DNA of 64,000 nucleotides, from assembly GCF_003391115.1 (NCBI RefSeq), contig NZ_QTJP01000001.1, positions 2,440,501-2,504,500 of the forward strand, in the 5' to 3' direction. The DNA comes from Sphingomonas crusticola. Lineage in GTDB: Bacteria; Pseudomonadota; Alphaproteobacteria; Sphingomonadales; Sphingomonadaceae. Under the pieces are notes generated by a model. That model was not told the origin of the DNA. It searched no databases and saw only the letters and a program-made list of their open reading frames with translations. The position numbers and the translations under genes are program-made. Positions 1 through 8,734 of the stretch are shown here, piece after piece. How positions within the stretch are numbered: position 1 is the first letter of the stretch; each line of letters begins with the position of its first letter.

Positions 1-22
1 CATCGGGCACGTCCGGCCATGA

Positions 23-538
23 TCATGCTTTGAAAGCGCCGGCACGCGCCTGGTCGAGCAGGCGACGCGCGCGCAGGAACATCTCCAGCCGCGTCGCCGC
101 GAACAGGCCGAGCGCGAACACGACCAGCAGGTCGGTCACGAAGGCGAGGTTGAAGCCCATGGTAGAGGCTTCCATCCGCAGCCCTTGCCGGATGATGATC
201 AGCACCAGGATGAACAGCATCGCCGCGGGCGAGGCCTGCTGGTTGAGCTCATGCGTTTCGGGATCGACATTGATCCGCATCAGCGCGCCGCGCCGCCAGC
301 CGAGCAGCGCGCCGAAGCCCAGCGCGATCATCACATAGAGCCACTGCACGCCCTTGGGCATTGACTGGTACAAGACGGTCGCGGTCACGAGCGCATAAAG
401 TGCCGGCACTACCCACAGCCGTTCGAGCCGCAACTTCTGCACACGCCGCATTGATCGGAAGCGGAAGAACAACACCACGCAGATGATGATCGCGGAGACG
501 GCGTAGCCGACCCAGGCGCCCGGATTTCCCTGCTGCAT
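23..538 (-). CDS. CcdC-like (DUF1453) membrane protein
   Basis: A 171-aa protein, mostly hydrophobic, with about five membrane segments: one near residues 8-27, others around 45-60, 66-80, 103-118 and 128-148. Between the third and fourth lies a short soluble loop (residues about 84-102) carrying the stretch MRINVDPETHELNQQASP. This layout and the R-x-D/T-H-E-L-x3-G/A-S-P loop resemble the CcdC/DUF1453 family of integral membrane proteins, whose biochemical role is not established. The stop is close to an ATG pair at 20-26 on the same strand, so a co-transcribed gene may begin just outside the window, but only about 20 bases of it would be visible. Family assignment is from memory of the motif; function unknown. 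Confidence 0.7.
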   Translation of the reverse strand: MQQGNPGAWVGYAVSAIIICVVLFFRFRSMRRVQKLRLERLWVVPALYALVTATVLYQSMPKGVQWLYVMIALGFGALLGWRRGALMRINVDPETHELNQQASPAAMLFILVLIIIRQGLRMEASTMGFNLAFVTDLLVVFALGLFAATRLEMFLRARRLLDQARAGAFKA

Positions 539-815
539 ATAGCCCCCGTATTTCGTTGTCCTTTAACGGCGGCCGAAATGGCTGTCGATTGTCTGTTGCG
601 CGGCTGAAGGATGCCCACGCGCGCGCGGCGGGTGCCATGGTGAGCGCGCAGCCCGACCAGACGCCGAGTTCATACTGACCGTCACGCTCCCCAGTGCCAG
701 CCACTGGCCTAGCCCATCAACGCATGATCCTTCCCGCCCCGCGCTTGCTGCCGCCTCTATCTGAACATTCGCAGCCGTGCCGGGTTAAGACCGATCGTGA
801 TCGTGGAGGCAGAGT

Positions 816-1844
816 ATGCTCAGACAATTGGCTCTGTCGGGCGGGGCGGTTGGCACATTGGCGCTTGGCCTGGCAGTCGGCGCGTGCAGCAAGGTTCAGC
901 CGCAAGCGCCTGCCGAAACGGCACGAACACGCGCTGAAGCCAAGCGGCACAAGGACGCTTGCGCCTCCACCATTGCGTATGATCGCATGAAGCGCGCGAT
1001 CTTTAGTCAGGCCAGTCGACAAGGTGTCAGTCACCCGACCCGTCTGGCGACTCTGGAGGAGTTTGCGTTCGTCCGGATGGAGGATCCGGTGGTTACTGGC
1101 TTTGAGCCGACGCTGGATCTGACGCACTGTCGCGGCCGCTTCATTCTCGATGTTCCACCCGGCTCGGCGCCGGCTTTTGGCGGCGAGCACCGGCTGCAGG
1201 CCGACATCACCTACACGGCCCAGGGCGCAGCGGATGCAAGCGGGCTCGTCTACGCAATTCAGGGCGCAGAACCGATTGTCGGCAAGCTGGCCGCGTTCAA
1301 CCTCGCCGATGCCAGCTTTCGGCCGTTACCAGCTGTCGACGTGGACGCTCCGACCGCAACCGGTTCCGATGGAGAGGCTGGCTCTACCCCGGTGGAAACC
1401 GCCGCGACGTTTCGCCAGGCCCCGGACACGGATAGGCGTCCGCTGCCGATGCCTGCGGTCGAGGCAAGGCGAACCGTCGCGCGGCAGTTCCCGGTGGCCG
1501 CACCCGCGGCAGGCGGGCCGCCTGAGGGTTCGCGGGGCGAAGACACCGTGCGCACCTTTTACAATGCGCTTGGCGCCGGCAATGGCGAACTCGCGTCCGC
1601 GCAGGTCGTCCCCGCCAAGCGGTCCAGCCGGGCCTATTCTCCGGATGCCATCTCGCGCTTTTATGGACGACTCTCGACGCCGCTGCAGCTGACCGGCGTT
1701 TCAGCGCTGTCGGGTAACAGCTATCGCGTCACCTATCATTATGCCGGTGCCGGCATCCGCTGCAACGGAAGCGCCGTCGTCAGGCTCATTCCCACGGGCG
1801 GCCGCCTTCTGATCCGATCGATCACCGCTGGGAGTGATTGTTGA
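816..1844 (+). CDS. Hypothetical lipoprotein
   Basis: A 342-aa protein with a hydrophobic leader ending in a lipobox (AVGAC, Cys about residue 24), so it is probably anchored to the envelope. A GGAGG ribosome-binding site lies 6 bases before the ATG. Two folded parts can be guessed: residues about 45-130, with three cysteines, and a C-terminal part from about 245 to the end, beginning EDTVRTFYNALGAG and ending in a GSDC tail. They are joined by a Pro/Ala/Thr-rich linker (about 165-240). The C-terminal part looks like a small NTF2/DUF4878-type fold, but that is only an impression. No enzyme motif was recognised. It converges on the TonB receptor downstream. Confidence 0.7.
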   Translation: MLRQLALSGGAVGTLALGLAVGACSKVQPQAPAETARTRAEAKRHKDACASTIAYDRMKRAIFSQASRQGVSHPTRLATLEEFAFVRMEDPVVTGFEPTLDLTHCRGRFILDVPPGSAPAFGGEHRLQADITYTAQGAADASGLVYAIQGAEPIVGKLAAFNLADASFRPLPAVDVDAPTATGSDGEAGSTPVETAATFRQAPDTDRRPLPMPAVEARRTVARQFPVAAPAAGGPPEGSRGEDTVRTFYNALGAGNGELASAQVVPAKRSSRAYSPDAISRFYGRLSTPLQLTGVSALSGNSYRVTYHYAGAGIRCNGSAVVRLIPTGGRLLIRSITAGSDC

Positions 1845-1896
1845 TGGCGTGGCGCATCAGATCCCGTCGCCCCAGGGCTGGATTCCTCGATTCGGC

Positions 1897-4716
1897 CTAG
1901 AACTTGACGCGGACGCCGATGCGGAAGCTTCGTCCGATCGGATCGTACAGGTCGAACCGCCCGCCCAGGCCAGGCGCGGAATATTGCACGGTCGCAGGTA
2001 TCACCGGCAGATCGATGGGATCGCGGTCGAACAGATTATCGATGCCGAAGGTCAGCGCATAGGCCCCGCGCCCGTCGAGACGTACGATGCCGGTGAGGCC
2101 GAACGTCATGAAGCTCTTCACGCGGTTATCGTCGACGTCGACACCGCTAACCCAATTGTTCTGCAATTTTGCGGGGCCGACATAGCGCCAGTTCAGCGTT
2201 AGCGAATACGGCCCCTGCTCGACGGTGGCGAACGCGTTCGCCTTGAACTTCGGCTCGCCGGGATTGAGGTCCGCGACCTGACCGGCCAGGTCGGTCACGT
2301 TGCCGAGCGCATCGACCTGCCGCAACACCGGCACGTAGGATGCCAGTCCCCGCAGGATGATCTGACCCTGGCCGAGACCGTGCCGGTAATCGGCCTCGAA
2401 ATCCCAACCGTGCGTCTTCAGGCTGGCCGCGTTGAACGGGACCGTGTCGATCGAGAGGATGGCCTGGCTCGCGTCGCGGTGCACATACTGGCAATATTGC
2501 GTTTGTCCGGCATTGCAGAAAGCCAGTTCCTGCCCCGCGCTGATCGACGTGATCGCACCCTTCAAACTGATACGGTAATAATCGATCGAGAGCTGCAAGC
2601 CCGGCACGAAGCTGGGGCTGTAGATGATGCCGGCCGTCACCGTGTCCGCCAGTTCAGGCCTGAGGGCAGGGTTCCCGGTCGCATTGGTATATTGCGGATA
2701 GGTCTTGTTGGTCAGCGTGTCGAACACGGGCTGCTGCGTAAGTGTGCCGCCCGAGAAAAGGTCGGTGAGGGTCGGCGCGCGGATATCGCGCGAAAGCGTC
2801 GCGCGCACACGCAGGTCGCTGAACACCTGATCGGAAATGCCGACCTTCCAGGTCTTCACACTGCCGCTGGTGCTGTAATGGGTGATGCGGCCGGCTGCGT
2901 TCAACTCCAGCTTTTGGGCCAGCGGCGTGTCGTGAATGAGCGGAACGACCGCTTCCACGAACCCTTCCTTGATGTTGCGCTGCCCCGAAAAGGGCTGGAA
3001 ATTCTGCACGGCATAGGCCCGCGCGCGCGCCAATTCGTCCTGTGTGGAATAAGCCTGGTTCTTGATATAGTCGCCGCCGAACGCGACCGACACGTCGCCC
3101 GCAGGCAGGGCAAACAGCGTTCCCGACGCGTCCGCCGAAAGGACGTCGAGCTTCACCACCGAATGCTGGAACGCCGTGCCGTGCGTATAGGCGATCGCTC
3201 CCGGGGACGCCACGCCGACGCCGAAGAGATTGAGCGGCACGCAGCCGTTGCCGGGGTTGGTCAGCGTCGAGCGGCAGACGATCGCGTTCGTGGCCGGATT
3301 GCGGACCGCATCCACCGCATTGTTGAAATTGGCGATGATGGTGTCGTTATAGGCGTACAGGTTGGTCGTCGATCCGCCGTGCGTATAGTAACCATGCCAC
3401 TTCCAGGTCGAACCGATCTGCCCGTCCAGGCCGGCGACCACCCGCCACACCTCGCGCGCATTGTGCGACCTTGGGGGGCCGAAATCGACCGTGTCCTTGC
3501 CTAGGCTGAACGACGTTTGTCCGGCCGCGAGCAGGCGGCTGCGCAGCGTCGGATCGAGATACGCATTGTCGGAATTGATCGTGATGTTGCCCTGGCGCAA
3601 ATAATTCAGGTAACCGTTCTCGTCATAATTCGTCTTTCCGTAGAACCCCTCGACATAGGCTTTCACGTTCGACAGCACGTCATAGTCGACATGCGCGAAG
3701 GCGTTTGTGTAATTGAGCGGCGTCGAGATCGACCGCGCGAGACCAACCGTATTGTCGAAATCCCCGCCATATTGGACGAGGCCCGACTGAGTGCCGAAAT
3801 TATAGGGCGCGGGGGTGCCGGACGACCCGAGAAACTGGATGCCGCGCAGGGCTCCGGACGTGATCACGCCGCCCGGCGACACGTTTGACGGGCCGGCGTT
3901 GCTGATCGTGATCTGCCGGGGCTGCCCGTTGGTGGCGGTATAGGCCGGGTTGTTCACCACGGCCCGGCTCTTGAAGAAATCGCGGTCGATCAGATCGACG
4001 CCATCGCGCTGATTGAAGTAATCGATTTCGGCGACGAAATGGCCTCTGCCCTCGGCGACGCTGTGACCCGCGGTCAGATTCGCCTTCACATAGCTCGCGT
4101 CGCCGCGCTGCGTGATGCTGCTCTCGACGTTGATGCCGAGGCCCTTGTAATCGCGGTCGAGCACGAAGTTCACGACGCCTGCGACCGCGTCCGAACCCCA
4201 CGCCGCCGAGGCGCCACCGGTGACGACCTCGACCCGTTTGATCAGACCGAAGGGCAGCGTCACGGTGTCGACGCCGCCAGCGGTGGTCGATTCAACCACG
4301 CGCCGGTTATCGAGCAGGACGAGCGTCCGTGTGGCGCCCAGGTTGCGGAGATTGACGAATTCTGCGCCGCCCCCCGCGACGTTGATCGCCGGGTTGCGGG
4401 CAGACGTGGCATTACCGAACGACGGCAGCTGGTTCAGGTAGGTTGCGATGGTCGGCGGGGCTTGCCGCGTGATCTCCGCTTGACCCACGACCGTCACCGG
4501 AGTCGGCTGCCGGAAGCCGTTCGCGGCAATGCGCGACCCGGTCACGACGACCTCGCCATCGGTGTCCTGCTGCGCGCCATCAAGCGCCTGATCGGGAGAA
4601 GCCTGGCCGACGACGGACGGATTAGCGGCCGTCGCCGTGGTCGTTGTGGCTTGACCGAATGCCGCCGACGGCAGGGCAATCGACGCGGCACCGCATAACA
4701 ATACTGCCTTTAACAT
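1897..4716 (-). CDS. TonB-dependent receptor
   Basis: A 939-aa outer-membrane receptor of the kind sphingomonads carry in large numbers. It has a cleavable leader (hydrophobic to about residue 20, ending SAAFGQ), then a TonB-box region with EVVVTGSRI. The plug domain has the signature LVLLDNRRVV and VEVVTGGASAAWGSDAVAGVVN. A long beta-barrel follows and the protein ends in an aromatic-basic terminus (FRIGVRVKF) typical of barrel insertion. A longer frame starts at 4788, but the ATG at 4716 is preceded by GGTGGAGGATG, a strong ribosome-binding site, so I use that start. Substrate is unknown; the divergent DUF3089 hydrolase may act on the same nutrient, which is inference only. Confidence 0.93.
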   Translation of the reverse strand: MLKAVLLCGAASIALPSAAFGQATTTTATAANPSVVGQASPDQALDGAQQDTDGEVVVTGSRIAANGFRQPTPVTVVGQAEITRQAPPTIATYLNQLPSFGNATSARNPAINVAGGGAEFVNLRNLGATRTLVLLDNRRVVESTTAGGVDTVTLPFGLIKRVEVVTGGASAAWGSDAVAGVVNFVLDRDYKGLGINVESSITQRGDASYVKANLTAGHSVAEGRGHFVAEIDYFNQRDGVDLIDRDFFKSRAVVNNPAYTATNGQPRQITISNAGPSNVSPGGVITSGALRGIQFLGSSGTPAPYNFGTQSGLVQYGGDFDNTVGLARSISTPLNYTNAFAHVDYDVLSNVKAYVEGFYGKTNYDENGYLNYLRQGNITINSDNAYLDPTLRSRLLAAGQTSFSLGKDTVDFGPPRSHNAREVWRVVAGLDGQIGSTWKWHGYYTHGGSTTNLYAYNDTIIANFNNAVDAVRNPATNAIVCRSTLTNPGNGCVPLNLFGVGVASPGAIAYTHGTAFQHSVVKLDVLSADASGTLFALPAGDVSVAFGGDYIKNQAYSTQDELARARAYAVQNFQPFSGQRNIKEGFVEAVVPLIHDTPLAQKLELNAAGRITHYSTSGSVKTWKVGISDQVFSDLRVRATLSRDIRAPTLTDLFSGGTLTQQPVFDTLTNKTYPQYTNATGNPALRPELADTVTAGIIYSPSFVPGLQLSIDYYRISLKGAITSISAGQELAFCNAGQTQYCQYVHRDASQAILSIDTVPFNAASLKTHGWDFEADYRHGLGQGQIILRGLASYVPVLRQVDALGNVTDLAGQVADLNPGEPKFKANAFATVEQGPYSLTLNWRYVGPAKLQNNWVSGVDVDDNRVKSFMTFGLTGIVRLDGRGAYALTFGIDNLFDRDPIDLPVIPATVQYSAPGLGGRFDLYDPIGRSFRIGVRVKF

Positions 4717-4815
4717 CGCACATCCTCCACCCAACGCGCTCTTCGGCACGATGAGAAAAATGTAGATGCGCCGCCCCCGCAATTGCAATCATTATTTCAC
4801 GCGAGAGTGAATCAC

Positions 4816-4839
4816 ATGGGTAATCGGGGGCTTACCCAT
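4816..4839. promoter_or_regulatory. Perfect 8-bp dyad between receptor and hydrolase
   Basis: In the 356-base divergent gap (4717-5072), ATGGGTAA at 4816-4823 is repeated inverted as TTACCCAT at 4832-4839, with an 8-base G-rich spacer. It is flanked by GTGA (4807-4810) and TCAC shortly after. It could be an operator shared by the TonB receptor (leftward) and the DUF3089 gene (rightward), or a hairpin in the receptor leader. No gene or known riboswitch was recognised in the rest of the gap. Confidence 0.4.
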
Positions 4840-5072
4840 CTTCACTATAGTCAGGCGACCACATTTGCGCGCGGTCGTGACCAGATATGAGCTTCGTTTG
4901 GAGCTATAAGAGCGAGCGCCATAGCGCCCGAGCTCGGTGCGGACGTGCGCGGCCGTGCGCCGCCCGCCGTCGGAAAAGCATCAAGATATTATCTCTCTGC
5001 ATAGTGAATTTGACAGGGCGAAGCGGAGAATGCCACAACCCTGCGAAGAACATATGACCAAGGAGCGGCGCG

Positions 5073-6308
5073 ATGCATCACCCGAAGGGGGTCCGCTATC
5101 CGGCCCGTAATGTCGTGAACCGCGCTTCGCGGGGACTGGCAGGAGCGGCCTTCGCGATCGTCACGCTGCTGTCTTCCCCGGCCAGCGCCACGCCGGCTCC
5201 CGTCGCCTCCCCGGATTATAGCCGGCCGGATGCTTGGCTCTGTCGCCCCGACCGGCCTGCGGCGTCTGACGTCTGTGGACGTTCCAACCAAGACGCACTG
5301 GTCATTCGCGCCGACGGGTCGACACGCGTGGAGCATTTTCGGGCTGATCCACAGGCTCCGGTCGACTGCTTCTACGTGTACCCCACGGTGTCACTCGATC
5401 CCGGCGGGAACGCGACCATGCATGTCGGGCGGGAGGAGGTGGCCGTCGTCAATCAGCAGTTCGCTCGGTTTGGCGCGGTCTGCCGCCGCTATGCGCCGCT
5501 GTACCGCCAGGTAACGCTGGCGGCGTTGCACGCCAATATGCGCGGCGCACCGATTCCTACCGACCGTGCCATGGCCTATGAAGACGTGAAGCGCGCCTGG
5601 GACTATTACCTGGCTCACGACAATCAAGGCCGGGCAGTCGTCCTGATCGGTCACTCTCAGGGTTCCGCGCTCCTCGCTCAACTGATCAAGAACGAGATCG
5701 AGGGGAAGCCGGTGCAAGACCGCCTGCTGTCGGTGATACTCGCCGGATACCGGCTGCAGGTCCCTGTGGGCAAGGCCGTCGGCGGCGAATTCAAGGCGAT
5801 CCCACTCTGCCGCGCCGCTCAGCAGACCGGTTGTGTCATCACCTTCGCCTCGTTCCGCGCCGACAGCCCCCCGCCGCCCGACGGGCGGGTGTTCGGAGCG
5901 TCGGCAGGGCCAGGGCTCGAAGCGGCATGCGTTAATCCCGCATCCCTGGCCGGGGGCGCCGCCCCGCTCCACGCTTACCTTGGCTCGGGCGCCGAGATGG
6001 TGACCGCCAGCGGCGAGCAGCAGGGCCCGTGGACCAACCCGCCGACGACCGTTCGCGAGCCGTTCGTCAAGGTGCCGGGGCTGCTCAGCGCGGAATGCCG
6101 CAGCGAGGCGAACCACAATTTCCTGGCGATTACCCTGCATCCGGATCCCCGCGGGCGGCGCACCAACGCGATCGTAGGCGACGTCGTGATTGACGGGCGG
6201 AGGCTGCCCGACTGGGGGCTGCACCGCATCGACGTCAACCTGACGATCGGGAACCTGATCGACGCAATTCGGGCTCAGACGCAAGCCCGTCTCGCGGATC
6301 GCCGCTGA
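5073..6308 (+). CDS. DUF3089-family exported alpha/beta hydrolase
   Basis: A 411-aa protein with an AAGGAG ribosome-binding site before the ATG. The N-terminal leader is long and slightly basic, with a hydrophobic core at about residues 22-38 ending PASATPAP, so it is likely exported to the periplasm or beyond. The mature part carries the nucleophile elbow VLIGHSQGSA (G-x-S-x-G, about residue 190). It also has YVYPTVSLD near residue 107, a pattern typical of DUF3089 lipase-like proteins. A late histidine in SEANHNFLAI may complete a catalytic triad. Substrate unknown; the family is lipase/esterase-like. It is divergent from a TonB receptor and shares its upstream region. Confidence 0.85.
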   Translation: MHHPKGVRYPARNVVNRASRGLAGAAFAIVTLLSSPASATPAPVASPDYSRPDAWLCRPDRPAASDVCGRSNQDALVIRADGSTRVEHFRADPQAPVDCFYVYPTVSLDPGGNATMHVGREEVAVVNQQFARFGAVCRRYAPLYRQVTLAALHANMRGAPIPTDRAMAYEDVKRAWDYYLAHDNQGRAVVLIGHSQGSALLAQLIKNEIEGKPVQDRLLSVILAGYRLQVPVGKAVGGEFKAIPLCRAAQQTGCVITFASFRADSPPPPDGRVFGASAGPGLEAACVNPASLAGGAAPLHAYLGSGAEMVTASGEQQGPWTNPPTTVREPFVKVPGLLSAECRSEANHNFLAITLHPDPRGRRTNAIVGDVVIDGRRLPDWGLHRIDVNLTIGNLIDAIRAQTQARLADRR

Positions 6309-6314
6309 TCTCGA

Positions 6315-6522
6315 CACGTTCACAAGCACCGCCGCTTCCAAACATAAAGGCCGCTCCGACCACGCGCTCGTGGACCTCAAGGAAGCGACCAATCCGACCA
6401 TGCCGAGGCGGTGAAAGCCGCTCGTCTTGCGTTCGCCGTGGGCAAGGCCCTCGCCCGCCAAATGGACGCGCACGACCGAGCCGATTGGCCGGGCGTGCTC
6501 GAAGCCGACCGCAAGGCATGAT
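6315..6522 (+). pseudogene. Possible decayed reading frame (unrecognised)
   Basis: The 6309-6671 stretch holds no intact gene. One frame reads ...HKGRSDHALVDLKEATNPT and stops at 6412. From about 6399 the neighbouring frame continues as HAEAVKAARLAFAVGKALA up to a stop at 6522. A single-base shift would join the two into one protein-like C-terminus, rich in Ala, Lys and Glu as expected for helical protein. The original gene is not recognised, and chance readability at this GC content cannot be excluded. Confidence 0.25.
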
Positions 6523-6673
6523 CGATGCCCCGTCGCGGCTATGCGAGAGCGTCGTTTCTCTCGCGGGCAGCCACGAGGCGGGGCCGACGTCCGCCTGTGG
6601 CAGCAGACGAAGGCCGCTGAACCCCACCTCGTGTTCGTTGTAGCCGCAAGGCCACAAGTCGGCCTTATCCCAG

Positions 6674-6700
6674 TTGACAAATGTACGTATAAAGCGTACA
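6674..6700 (+). promoter_or_regulatory. Promoter-like dyad, copy 1 (TTGACA + TGTACG-N7-CGTACA)
   Basis: A perfect -35-like hexamer TTGACA (6674-6679) is followed two bases later by TGTACG (6682-6687), seven bases and its exact inverse CGTACA (6695-6700). The dyad covers the spacer and -10 region, the usual place for an autorepressor operator. The same arrangement with the same 2- and 7-base gaps occurs inverted at 48524-48550. Copy 1 lies 183 bases upstream of a conserved T-rich tail, again as in copy 2. No reading frame downstream was recognised. Confidence 0.6.
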
Positions 6701-6856
6701 CGTGCGGTGATGCAGATTGTGTCCTTTCGAATTACGAACCTTTCCTCTCCCCGTTGGCAAAGGGCACAAATGCTCCAGGAAGTGTCGGCCGTTCGTGCCG
6801 GAGCGACGTCCTTCCGAGGTCGCATCACGATGCGCCGGCGCGGCAGGCAAAGCGCA

Positions 6857-6900
6857 ATCATCAAGTTCGTTTCTGGTGTTTTTTTGTTTTTCCCTTCGGC
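6857..6900 (+). repeat. Dispersed T-rich tail repeat, copy 1
   Basis: Forty-four bases beginning ATCATCAAGTTCGTTTCTGG, running through GTGTTTTTTTGTTTTT and ending near TCGGC. They match the minus strand of 48335-48377 almost base for base; copy 1 has one extra T in the first T-run and a C for A after the second. It lies 53 bases before argS. The flanks outside the tail and promoter dyad are not clearly alike, so the two conserved parts bracket a variable stretch of about 130-150 bases. Nature unknown. Confidence 0.75.
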
Positions 6901-6952
6901 GCGAGGCCTCCCCGCCGCTCGCCAGCGGACACGCCCCCGGGCGTGACGCACG

Positions 6953-8731
6953 ATGATTGATCCGCTAACAGCGCCGCTTCTCTTAGCATTGGACCCGCAG
7001 ACCTTGCCGACGCTTCATGCCCGTTTCGCCGCCGATCTCGCTGCCGCGCTCGATGCGCTGGAAGGGGAGGGCGCGCTGCCGTCCGGGCTCGATCGCCGCA
7101 ACGTCACGGTCGAGCCGCCGCGCGATACCAGCCACGGGGATCTCGCCACCAACGCCGCGATGGTGCTCGCCAAGCCTGCGGGTACGAACCCGCGCGCGCT
7201 GGCGGCCTTGATCGAGCCCAGGCTGGCGGCGCTGGACTACGTCACCTCGGTCGCGATCGCCGGGCCGGGCTTCCTCAACGTGCGCCTGTCGGACCAGACG
7301 TGGCGTGACGAGCTTGCCAACATCCTTGTCGAAGCCGGCGATTATGGCCGCTCGGCGATGGGCCATGGCATCACCGTCAACGTCGAATATGTCTCGGCCA
7401 ATCCGACCGGGCCGATGCACATGGGGCATGCACGCGGCGCCATTGTCGGCGACGCGCTCGCAACCTTGCTCGAATATGCCGGTCACAAGGTCGTCCGCGA
7501 ATATTATATCAACGATGCCGGCGCCCAGGTGCAGACGCTCGCCCGCTCGGTCCACCTGCGCTACCGCGAGGCGCTCGGCGAGACGATCGAGATCCCCGAA
7601 GGCTTCTACCCCGGCGATTATCTGATCCCGATCGGACAGAGCCTCGCCGCCGAGTTCGGCCCTGCCTATGTCGGCAAGCCCGAAAGCGAATGGCTCGACC
7701 TGTTCCGCACGCGCGCGGTCGCGGCGATGATGGACATGATCCGCGCCGATCTCTCACTTCTCGGCATCCACCACGATGTGTTCGCGTCCGAGGCGGCGGT
7801 GCAGGATGCGGGCAAGGTCGAAAAGGCGTTCGCGCAGCTCCGCAAGGAAGGCCTGATCTACGAAGGCGTGCTCGAGGCGCCCAAGGGCGAGCTACCCGAC
7901 GATTGGGAGCCGACCGAGATGACTCTGTTCCGCTCGACCCAGTTCGGCGACGATCAGGATCGCCCGGTGCGCAAGGCCGGCGGCGGGCTCACCTATTTCG
8001 GCACTGATCTCGCTTACCATGCGCAGAAGGCGGAAACCGCCGACATGCTGATCGACATCTGGGGCGCGGACCATGCCGGCACGGTCAAGCGCATCCAGGC
8101 GGCGGTGAGGGCGCTGACCCACGGCAAAAAGCCGTTCGACGTGAAGCTCGTCCAGATGGTCCGCCTGATGCGCGCCGGCGAGCCGGTCAAGATGTCCAAG
8201 CGCTCGGGCAAGTTCATCACCATCGCCGACATGGTCGAGGAGGTCGGCAAGGATTCGGTCCGCTTCACCATGCTGGCGCGCAAGGCCGACGCGCAGATGG
8301 ATTTCGATTTCGCCAAGGTGGTCGAGGCGTCGAAGGACAATCCGGTCTTCTACGTCCAATATGCCCATGCCCGCATCGCCTCGCTCCATCGCCGTGCGAT
8401 CGAGGCTGGGATCGCGCTGCCCGAGGCTGCGGACCTGTCGCTGCTCCATGGCGAGGAGCTGGCGCTGGTGAAACTGGCGGCCCAGTTCCCGCGCGTGATC
8501 GAAAGCGCCGCCAACACGCATGAGCCGCACCGCATCGCCTTCTACCTCTACGATCTTGCCGCCGCCTTCCACGCACTGTGGCACCGCGGCAACGATGATC
8601 CGGGACGTCGTTTTCTGGTGGCCGAGGATGGCGCGATTACGGCCGCACGTCTGGCGCTGGCCGATGCGATCGGGCAGGTATTGCGCAACGGGCTCGGCGT
8701 AATGGGCGTCGCGGCCGCGGAGGAGATGTAG
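6953..8731 (+). CDS. argS: Arginyl-tRNA synthetase
   Basis: A 592-aa class Ia aminoacyl-tRNA synthetase that charges tRNA-Arg in the cytosol. The N-terminal Add1-type domain includes DTSHGDLATNAAMVLAK. The HIGH signature appears as GPMHMGHARGAIVGD (about residue 150) and the KMSKS signature as VKMSKRSGKF (about residue 412). The C-terminal DALR anticodon-binding domain carries YVQYAHARIASL. Length is normal. The ATG at 6953 has no clear ribosome-binding site; a start a few codons downstream is possible. It is followed after 3 bases by the SPOR gene and then nagZ, a block usual in sphingomonads. Confidence 0.96.
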   Translation: MIDPLTAPLLLALDPQTLPTLHARFAADLAAALDALEGEGALPSGLDRRNVTVEPPRDTSHGDLATNAAMVLAKPAGTNPRALAALIEPRLAALDYVTSVAIAGPGFLNVRLSDQTWRDELANILVEAGDYGRSAMGHGITVNVEYVSANPTGPMHMGHARGAIVGDALATLLEYAGHKVVREYYINDAGAQVQTLARSVHLRYREALGETIEIPEGFYPGDYLIPIGQSLAAEFGPAYVGKPESEWLDLFRTRAVAAMMDMIRADLSLLGIHHDVFASEAAVQDAGKVEKAFAQLRKEGLIYEGVLEAPKGELPDDWEPTEMTLFRSTQFGDDQDRPVRKAGGGLTYFGTDLAYHAQKAETADMLIDIWGADHAGTVKRIQAAVRALTHGKKPFDVKLVQMVRLMRAGEPVKMSKRSGKFITIADMVEEVGKDSVRFTMLARKADAQMDFDFAKVVEASKDNPVFYVQYAHARIASLHRRAIEAGIALPEAADLSLLHGEELALVKLAAQFPRVIESAANTHEPHRIAFYLYDLAAAFHALWHRGNDDPGRRFLVAEDGAITAARLALADAIGQVLRNGLGVMGVAAAEEM

Positions 8732-8734
8732 GCG

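Noticed and set aside
2380-3504. Long plus-strand frame opposite the first TonB receptor
   Set aside because: Same shadow character; no domain and no ribosome-binding site.
6713-6960. Small plus-strand frames across the dispersed element near argS
   Set aside because: The corresponding frames in copy 2 are not conserved outside the T-rich tail; the shared protein text (such as KFVSGVF) only reflects the nucleotide repeat.
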